DNA of 64,000 bases from Symsagittifera roscoffensis. Its lineage: Eukaryota > Xenacoelomorpha > Acoela > Convolutidae. Positions 58,088 to 64,000 of the stretch are shown in pieces (within the stretch, counting starts at the first letter, position 1; every line of letters starts with the position of its first letter). The stretch covers positions 14,232,660-14,296,659 of the forward strand of contig NC_087069.1 of the NCBI RefSeq assembly GCF_963678635.1, read 5' to 3'. Both the position numbers and the translations under genes were made by a program. The notes below the pieces were generated by a model, which was not told where the DNA came from, searched no databases, and saw only the letters and a program-made list of their open reading frames with translations.

Positions 58088-58845
58088 ATAAAATAATTTC
58101 TACCAAAGAACGAGTTTTTATTTCGCTAGTTGGACCGAGTGGATTTGGAAAATCTCATCTTATTTTTGAGTTGTTAAAAATTGGTACATTTCAACCAAAG
58201 TTTGACAAGTTTTTTATTTTTATCAACATTATCAACCTCTTTATGGACAAATGCAAAGAAAAAACCTTAAGTTTATCCAAGGAGTCGACTTTGAGCTGAT
58301 TGAAAACCTTCCCAATAATGGAACAAAATACCTGTTAATGTTTGATGACTCTTGTGAAGAAATTTCAAATTCTAAGCAGTTTGTAAAAGTTGCTACTGCT
58401 GGAAGGCACAGGGGACTGAATACAATATATATTAAGCATAACTTAATTCATCAAGCAAATTGGGAAGAGATGTTGAGTTACAAAATACACATATAGTCAT
58501 ATTCAAGTCACCGAGAGATGTTTTACAAATCAATACCTTAAGTCAACAACTAGGTCTAGGATCACAATTGAATAAGTGGTATCAAGATGCAACATCTACT
58601 CCTTATGGTCATTTACTCATTGATTTAACTCCAAAAACAGTTGATTCGCTAAGATATTGCACAAACAGTGGTTCAGTCCATCAAAGTTTTATCTACCAGC
58701 AGGAACAGAAACTAAGTTTTTGGACGATGAGCATACAATACGTCTATATACTCCCAATATTTCAAACGTACTCCCAAAAACCTTCAAAAACAATTCATCC
58801 TCCATTGTCCAAAAAGTTTCATTCAATTCCTCAGCGAATGTCTAG
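58084..58845 (+). pseudogene. Polinton genome-packaging ATPase (FtsK/HerA type)
   Basis: Motor that would package DNA into capsids. ATG 58084 opens a frame with Walker A GPSGFGKS (residues 17-24). Later segments show Walker B YLLMFDDS, a sensor-like ATAGRHRGLNTIYI, FKSPRDV and a GHLLIDL...DSLRYCTN end, the order known from Polinton and adenovirus-like ATPases. The reading frame changes at least three times (near 58225, 58460 and 58690), so it cannot be made as one protein. The first ATG overlaps the stop of the two-TM gene by four bases. The 3' end overlaps the next small gene. Confidence 0.8.
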
Positions 58846-59030
58846 TAAACTTACTACGAAGCGAGCTAAAGGATCTTCGAAAAGTAGACGTAGTAAAATA
58901 TCGACGAGAAATATCAGAACTCACACGAAGAAGAACTTCACTGCTTAAAAGGAGAACTATTTTGAGCTCGCCAAAAGGCTTACAATTAATATCTGTTATC
59001 ACTCCTTTTGTCATTAAACGATTGACATAG
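58785..59030 (+). pseudogene. Conserved small basic Polinton protein, start codon missing
   Basis: A frame of about 80 codons to the TAG at 59028 contains SECLVNLLRSELKDL, RREISELTRRRTSLLKRR and SSPKGLQLISVITPFVI. This helical, basic layout with a Gly-Leu-Gln-Leu motif recurs in animal Polintons and related viruses as a small protein between ATPase and integrase. No ATG is in frame, so the start seems mutated. It overlaps the end of the ATPase region and sits one base before the next ATG. Confidence 0.5.
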
Positions 59031-59031
59031 T

Positions 59032-59442
59032 ATGGATCAATTTGTGCTAGTTCCTTACTCAATTTATCAATCACAAAGCACACTTCCAAAAAAACCAAAA
59101 TTGGAACAAAAGCAAGAAAAACAGGAGATTGTACCAAAAAATTTTGATTCTATTTACAGTGCTGTAAATGCAAAGTTGAAAACGAGTAACAATAAGCACC
59201 TTATTGATTTAATTTTGAATTCTCCTAGATCTAGACTAAGTCAGTCAGAAAACATCATATTAGATAATCGAGACACAAAAGAATCAATTGTAGACTTTGT
59301 GTGTGCACTAAAGCGAAAAAATACCGACTTTTCCGATATTTACTTTACCATTTTGGAAGCGACTCAAATTCCACCTAAACTTGTTGCCAACAAGAATGCC
59401 AAAGCGAAAGACAAAGGAACTTGGATCCCTTTCAAAATCTGA
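59032..59442 (+). CDS. Conserved Polinton protein of unknown function
   Basis: 136 codons from ATG 59032, one base after the preceding stop. It begins MDQFVLVPYSIY, has a helical middle (LIDLILNSPRSRLSQS) and ends with a strongly family-like tail (NKNAKAKDKGTWIPFKI). I recall proteins with this tail just upstream of Polinton integrases; no function is established. It overlaps the integrase gene by 47 bases in another frame. Unbroken. Confidence 0.65.
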   Translation: MDQFVLVPYSIYQSQSTLPKKPKLEQKQEKQEIVPKNFDSIYSAVNAKLKTSNNKHLIDLILNSPRSRLSQSENIILDNRDTKESIVDFVCALKRKNTDFSDIYFTILEATQIPPKLVANKNAKAKDKGTWIPFKI

Positions 59443-60337
59443 AAAGGTAAGTCTGAACAGATTGTATTCTAGGGGTAGAGCTCTGTACGGTTCTGTGCGA
59501 AACTTGAGTAAAGCAAGCGGATTGTCAAAAAAGAAAGTAGAACACTTTTTACAAACCAAGTTATCGTATACAAAATTTGGTCCCCCAATCAGACGTTTTC
59601 GAAGGCTTCAAGAATTTTTAAAATATATAAATGAAATTTGGTGTATGGATTTGGTATTTGTGGACAAACTAGCGAGTCAAAACAAGGGAGTCAAATATTT
59701 TTTGGTTGCTGTTGATGTTTTTTCGCGATTTGTCAGAGTTCAAACAATGAAAACTAAATATGCCAAAGACACTTTGCAAGCTTTCAAAAAAATGATTTCC
59801 CGAAAAAACACTCCTGAAAAGCTTTGGGTTGATAAAGGAACGGAATATTGAGGAACTTTCAAAAAATTTTGCAAGGAAAAAAGCATTGAAGTTTACTCAA
59901 CCATGAGTGAAACAAAAGCTGCATTTGCAGAGAGAGCCATTCAATCATTAAAACACATTATTTACCGCTACATAGAAGATCATGGTGAAAAATTTATTAT
60001 CAAGTTGCCGCAATTTGTGTCTACAATGAATTGTCGAATCAATAGATCTATTGGGAAATCACCTAGAGATGTCAAGAATACTTATTTCCTCTCAATTGTG
60101 TACAATAAACCTCTAACAAGGTATAAGAAACTAAAATTCAAAGTTGGAGACAGAGTGAGATTTTCAAAGAATGATATTCCGTTCCGAAAAGGATATAAAC
60201 CACAATTTACAGATGAAAATTTTGAAATTTCGGCAGTCTCTACAAAAAAGCCTCCAACATACATCATCAAAGATCTCGACAAAGAGGAAATTCTTGGAAA
60301 ATTTTATAAAAAAGAGCTTAGAAAATGTTCTGATTAA
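59396..60337 (+). pseudogene. Polinton retroviral-type integrase, one nonsense codon
   Basis: DDE integrase that would insert the element. From ATG 59396: an N-terminal helical domain (SLNRLYSRG, LSKKKVEHFLQTK), the rve core with first Asp in EIWCMDLVFVD (about residue 83), second Asp in LWVDKGTEY (146) and the Glu in KAAFAERAI (about 179), then a C-terminal SH3/chromo-like module (KFKVGDRVRFSK, PPTYIIKDL). A single TGA at 59849-59851, between the second Asp and the Glu, splits an otherwise continuous frame of about 313 codons. It differs clearly from the Ty3/gypsy integrase of the neighbouring array. Classification is firm; activity is not expected. Confidence 0.88.
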
Positions 60338-60379
60338 AGGTAAATCATTTTTAAACTAAATTTTTACCGATCATCTGTC

Positions 60380-60954
60380 ATGGATTCTTTCACTATTGAG
60401 TTGGTTTCCAACGCTTCTTTTAATTGGTATCCGAATAATAGTCTTAGTGCTTTTACAAATTTTCTACCCGAACAAATACATGGGAGGTTGCTATTTCAGA
60501 AATCTCATACCCTTCTTTGTACCAAAATGTTACAGAGGGAAAGTTTACATTCGTAGATGGAAGAGAAAGTTCTGAGGAGAAAAGAAAGATTGTACCGATG
60601 AACATTGAACCAGGATTGTATCCAAGTATTGTTGATATAGTTGTAGCCATGAACAACAAAATTCTAGAACATCTAGGAGCTCAAGTTTTTGAATATAACG
60701 GAATCTATGTATCAGTAGATAAAATTACACAAAAAGTTGCTGTTCATTTAACTGAGAGTCAATCAGTGTTTATAATTCAGAGTGCTGATTTGAGCCACAT
60801 TTTTGGTTGTGATTTAGAACAAAGTCAAACAGGGGTTATAATGAAAAGAAAAGGTCCACATTATCCTCAGTATTCTTACGACATTATAAGAACACATTTG
60901 TGCCAGTCGGTCATATTTGGAAGTTTGACCTTGAGAGAAGCAAAAAACACTTGA
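60380..60954 (+). pseudogene. Polinton virion-protein candidate, frameshifted and truncated
   Basis: ATG 60380 starts MDSFTIELVSNASFNWYP, with FTNFLPEQI, a signature I recall from a conserved Polinton protein that may be a capsid or penton component. Near 60480 the frame shifts. The second frame carries WEVAISEISYPS, YQNVTEGKF, EPGLYPSIVDI and LSHIFGC, up to YDIIRTH near 60895. There the family resemblance ends abruptly and about 19 unrelated codons follow. The remaining half of the protein and everything downstream in a normal Polinton are missing, so 60895 marks a break. Capsid assignment is tentative. Confidence 0.65.
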
Positions 60955-62270
60955 TTTTGGAGTGAAATTTAATTTTTCAAAATTTCGAATGGAACCTGTC
61001 ATGCACGATTTTCTCGCGAGAACTGAAAATCAGAAAAAGAGATCAGAACAATATCAGAACAATTGAGTCGAAAACGCGGGAAAGTCGCAAGAAAAAGCAG
61101 TAGGAAATTGCTATTCGCAATTTCCATCACTATAATAATCGAGAGTAGAGCTGTCCCATCTGTGACAGAGACGAGAGCATTCCCTCGAATTGGATTATAA
61201 CGACTGGAGTATTATTCGGAACTGGACTAGAGTGAACCTTCGGTGGAAAGGTGGACAGCTTGAGTGTCCTAATGGTTCACAAGAAAACTATTGTCTAGAG
61301 TATAAACTCGTTCTCATTGTTAAAACTATAAAACATTAGACTCATTTAGTTACGTTATTTAATTCTTGAGTTAATTACCGACTGGATTATTTCCCACTTC
61401 TTGAGCGTGCTACTATGTGAGTACAAATTTAAATTCCTAGAGTGTGTTTTATAATTGTTATGTTGAGGTAAGGCGAGTTTTAGGTTGATCCATCTGAAAT
61501 GGATCAAAGTTACACTGTCTAATAAAAAGTAACTTAACGGATTGTTCCAACCCGGTTTTTAACGGCGTTCATGTATTTTGGGTATCTAGAGACCTAAGTA
61601 AGGGGACGTTTCTAATTCTAGAGTGGGGGGATATTTTAGTAGTAGCCTTTAGGCTGTAACGGGTCGTAGTCTCATGTCACAAGCGAACCGAACTGGCTCC
61701 GACCGTTCTTGAGGTAGAAAAACACAAGAGATAGTGTCCCTGACCCTTGAGCCAGTGGTTATAGGGCCTATTTTTCTTAAGCCTCATGTGTGACTGCAGT
61801 AGACGAATGTTACATAGTGTTTTTATGGCGCTCCTGGGTGTTTACGACATCAAGACTACGGAGTCGAACCCACTTGAGACAGCTTCGGGCTGAATGCCCA
61901 TTCTAGAGTACCGGCGGTACGGTTCGACAGGAACGTGCAAACCTTCCGGTTGTACCGTGATAGCTTTTTAAGAAAACTCGAGAAAATTTCCTGGTACGCT
62001 CTCCGAACGAGGCTTAGCTAACCGAGTAAAGAGGGGCAACTAGGGAGACAAAAACACGAGCAAAAAGACAAAAAGCAAAACAAAAACCAAAAAAGAATAG
62101 AAAAAGGAACAAAAACCATAAAACGAAAAAAGACAGTGACTTTGACACCAGATTAGTTGGATCAAACCTTTATATTAATTAAATAGTATACCCATACTGT
62201 TTTACAAGTTCGATCGTTTCGATCAACCTAGCAATTTAAACCAGTAAACTGAATAAAGTGCCCGAAGTGG
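60955..62270. other. Unassigned flank right of the Polinton
   Basis: Less AT-rich than the host region, no open frame above 60 codons of interest. A minus-strand perfect B-box-like GGGTTCGACTCC lies at 61860-61871, but no convincing A box or cloverleaf goes with it. The stretch may be a decayed retroelement or SINE; I cannot tell. Confidence 0.35.
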
Positions 62271-62311
62271 GGCGTCGTCAAGGGTTTTCAGATAGCTTGG
62301 AACTTAGCTGG

Positions 62312-62500
62312 ACCAATAGGAGACTTGACTGGAAGAGGTGACCAGCCGAGTGGGAAAGTGGTTCAGGGACACTTGAGCTGAACCAATAGGAGACTTGACT
62401 GGAAGAGGTGACCAGCCGAGTGGGAAAGTGGTTCAGGGACACTTGAGCTGAACCAATAGGAGACTGGACTGGAACAGGTGACCAGTCGAGTGGGAAAGCA
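62312..62500 (+). repeat. 70-bp tandem repeat, about 2.7 copies
   Basis: Units start at the ACCAATAGGAGAC words at 62312, 62382 and 62452. Units one and two are near-identical; the third has several changes (CTGGACTGGAACAGG). Minus-strand frames across it are repeat translations. Confidence 0.85.
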
Positions 62501-63254
62501 GCCAAGAAGGATTTGGCAATTCTCGAGTTCTCAAGTTGGGCAGAACGGGTATCGTTAGAATCCACATTACATCATAGGAGATAAGTGTAAAATTGGATAA
62601 GCGAAATCCCCCAGTTTTGAGGAACGTTTTTACTTGAGCAGGCCTGGAAACAGGTCTACGGTTTTCTCTTGAGAGGTTTAGCACCCGGCGCTTAAAGTAA
62701 TTTTTAGGCTTAAGAAGGGGGGCTAGAAAGGGGGGAGGTTAGAAGGGGGACTGGTTAAGTTAGAGGTTGGCGGTTGTAAATTGTAAAAAGGGGGAAATTA
62801 GAGTAACTAATTAGTCGACATCGTTGACTTAGTTACATTAGAAATTAACACGCGTTGGTAATATTAGGTGGAGATCCAAAATTCAACTCGAGTTAAGACT
62901 GGTACGCTGGTTGGTTTGGTAGGGGGGACCGGATATAAACAGCTTTTGTGAAACCCCATAAGATCACTAGTGGGGGGAGGAAAACGCGTGGCAATTAGGT
63001 ACCAGACATTTTTTTCGACGAAAGGTAGACATTGGTCACCTTTGAATTTCAGGTGGGCTCATTTTTCTGTTTTTATTATTTTTCTTACTTAGATTTTTGT
63101 TGCATTTTAGTGAGGATTTGTGTTTGGTTTTATACGAACAGGTGATCACAAGATACCTGCGCACCTACATTGAAATAGAAACAACCAAAAAGAAGGGGGG
63201 GTCAGCATTTGGCTTTTAAGAGAGGGTTTTTGGGAAAATTTTACTAGAGCTTGA
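62501..63254. other. Unassigned GC-richer spacer
   Basis: Contains several G runs (GGGGGG near 62716, 62940 and 63196) but no gene, tRNA or clear transposon end that I can recognise. Confidence 0.35.
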
Positions 63255-63316
63255 GTGGTGGTACAAGGTACGGTGATTCAAGAAGACCCTACAACGAGGA
63301 AGACACTCCGTGACGA

Positions 63317-64000
63317 GTCTTGGGACAGAGCAGTCTTGGGACAGAGCAGTCTTGGGACAGTGGTCTTGGGACAGGGTCTTGGGACAGTGGTCTTGGGACA
63401 GGGTCTTGGGACAGTGGTCTTGGGACAGGGTCTTGGGACAGTGGTCTTGGGACAGTGGTCTTGGGACAGTGGTCTTGGGACAGGGTCTTGGGACAGTGGT
63501 CTTGGGACGGGGTCTTGGGACAGTGGTCTTGGGACAAGGGTCTTGGGACAGGGTCTTGGGACAGGGTCTTGGGACAGTGGTCTTGGGACAGGGTCTTGGG
63601 ACAGGGTCTTGGGACAGTGGTCTTGGGACAGGGTCTTGGGACAGTGGTCTTGGGACAGGGTCTTGGGACAGTGGTCTTGGGACAGTGGTCTTGGGACAAG
63701 GGTCTTGGACACTAGTCTTGGGACACTAGCCTTGGGACACTGGTCTTGGGACACTGGTCTTGGGACAGTAGTCTTGGGACACTAGCCTTGGGACAGTAGT
63801 CTTGGGACACCAGCCTTGGGACACTGGTCTTGGGACACTACCCTTGGGACACTAGTCTTGGGACAGTAGTCTTGGGACACTAGCCTTGGGACACTAGTCT
63901 TGGGACACTAGCCTTGGGACACTGGTCTTGGGACACTACCCTTGGGACACTAGTCTTGGGACAGTAGTCTTGGGACAGTAGTCTTGGGACACTAGCCTTG
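63317..64000 (+). repeat. G-rich minisatellite, runs off window end
   Basis: Over fifty tandem units of 12-15 bp built on CTTGGGACA plus a short variable tail (GTGGT, GGGT, CTAGC, CTGGT, GTAGT). The left part favours GTGGT and GGGT tails, the right part CTAG/GTAG tails, so variants are regionally grouped. Because of the sequence, long open frames occur in several frames and both strands; these are not genes. Confidence 0.95.

Larger units (their letters stand above)
43620..60900. mobile_element. Maverick/Polinton (adintovirus-like) element, right end truncated
   Basis: A virus-like DNA transposon set: protein-primed DNA polymerase B on the left reading outward, then small genes, a conserved two-TM protein, packaging ATPase, integrase and a virion-protein candidate on the plus strand. 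It contains a 3,440-bp tandem duplication, so the parent would have been nearly 14 kb to the break. The left border is taken at the G11 tract near 43636 and is only approximate. No terminal inverted repeats were found, because the right end is cut near 60895. The major capsid gene and protease are not in the window. Confidence 0.88.

Noticed and set aside
61800-61930. tRNA gene on the minus strand
   Set aside because: Perfect B-box word at 61860, but no A box at the right distance and no cloverleaf pairing.
63255-63785. Long open frames in several frames and both strands
   Set aside because: Produced by the minisatellite; period not a multiple of three and no conserved start.
62312-64000. 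CRISPR array
   Set aside because: Tandem repeats without unique spacers, in an animal-type genome.

Overview
The window looks like AT-rich nuclear DNA of an animal, probably an invertebrate. There are spliced host genes with long introns, tRNA-derived SINE-like pieces, tandem repeats, a decayed Ty3/gypsy-type LTR-retroelement array and a large Maverick/Polinton (adintovirus-like) element. No species can be named from the sequence. No bacterial operons, CRISPR arrays, rRNA genes or intact tRNA genes were seen.

Host region (1-20740), all genes on the minus strand. The 5' coding exon of an ALKBH6-like Fe(II)/2-oxoglutarate dioxygenase lies at 1614-1812; its remaining exons were not found in the window. 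A five-exon gene runs from 18247 down to 6816. Its splice phases fit throughout (0, 0, 2, 1) and give a protein of about 1068 residues: a long Ser-rich N-terminus, an RVxF protein-phosphatase-1 docking motif, a CBM21 glycogen-binding domain split by the last intron, and a PYW C-terminus. This is a PPP1R3-type glycogen-targeting subunit of PP1. Introns and flanks hold SINE-like fragments, a 117-bp tandem repeat and a 370-bp duplication.

Retroelement array (about 20741-43608), transcribed right to left. Five LTR-like spacers (PPT-like tract, TATA box) alternate with internally deleted copies. One type joins a gag-like N-terminus directly to integrase, having lost RT and RNase H. The other joins the same gag-like N-terminus to a different body (block A). 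Three of the four readable integrase units share the same frameshift and the same two nonsense codons; the rightmost unit lacks all three. The array therefore grew by duplication of an already dead copy.

Polinton (about 43620-60900). The left part holds a protein-primed family-B DNA polymerase on the minus strand. It is followed by small lineage-specific genes, a nuclease-like gene, a two-TM membrane protein, a packaging ATPase, two small conserved genes, a retroviral-type integrase and the N-terminal half of a virion-protein candidate cut off near 60895. Most core genes carry nonsense or frameshift mutations, and a 3,440-bp segment is tandemly duplicated almost without divergence. Three promoter regions carry striking arrays of cellular transcription-factor sites: a 60-bp repeat with TGACGTCA (CRE) and CArG boxes upstream of the polymerase, five CCAAT boxes at about 40-bp spacing upstream of an acidic protein, and a bidirectional promoter with CArG boxes in a perfect palindrome plus an AP-1 site. 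This looks like a fos-type stimulus-responsive promoter set in a virus-like transposon.

Right flank (60900-64000): unassigned sequence, a 70-bp tandem repeat, and a G-rich minisatellite that runs off the end of the window.
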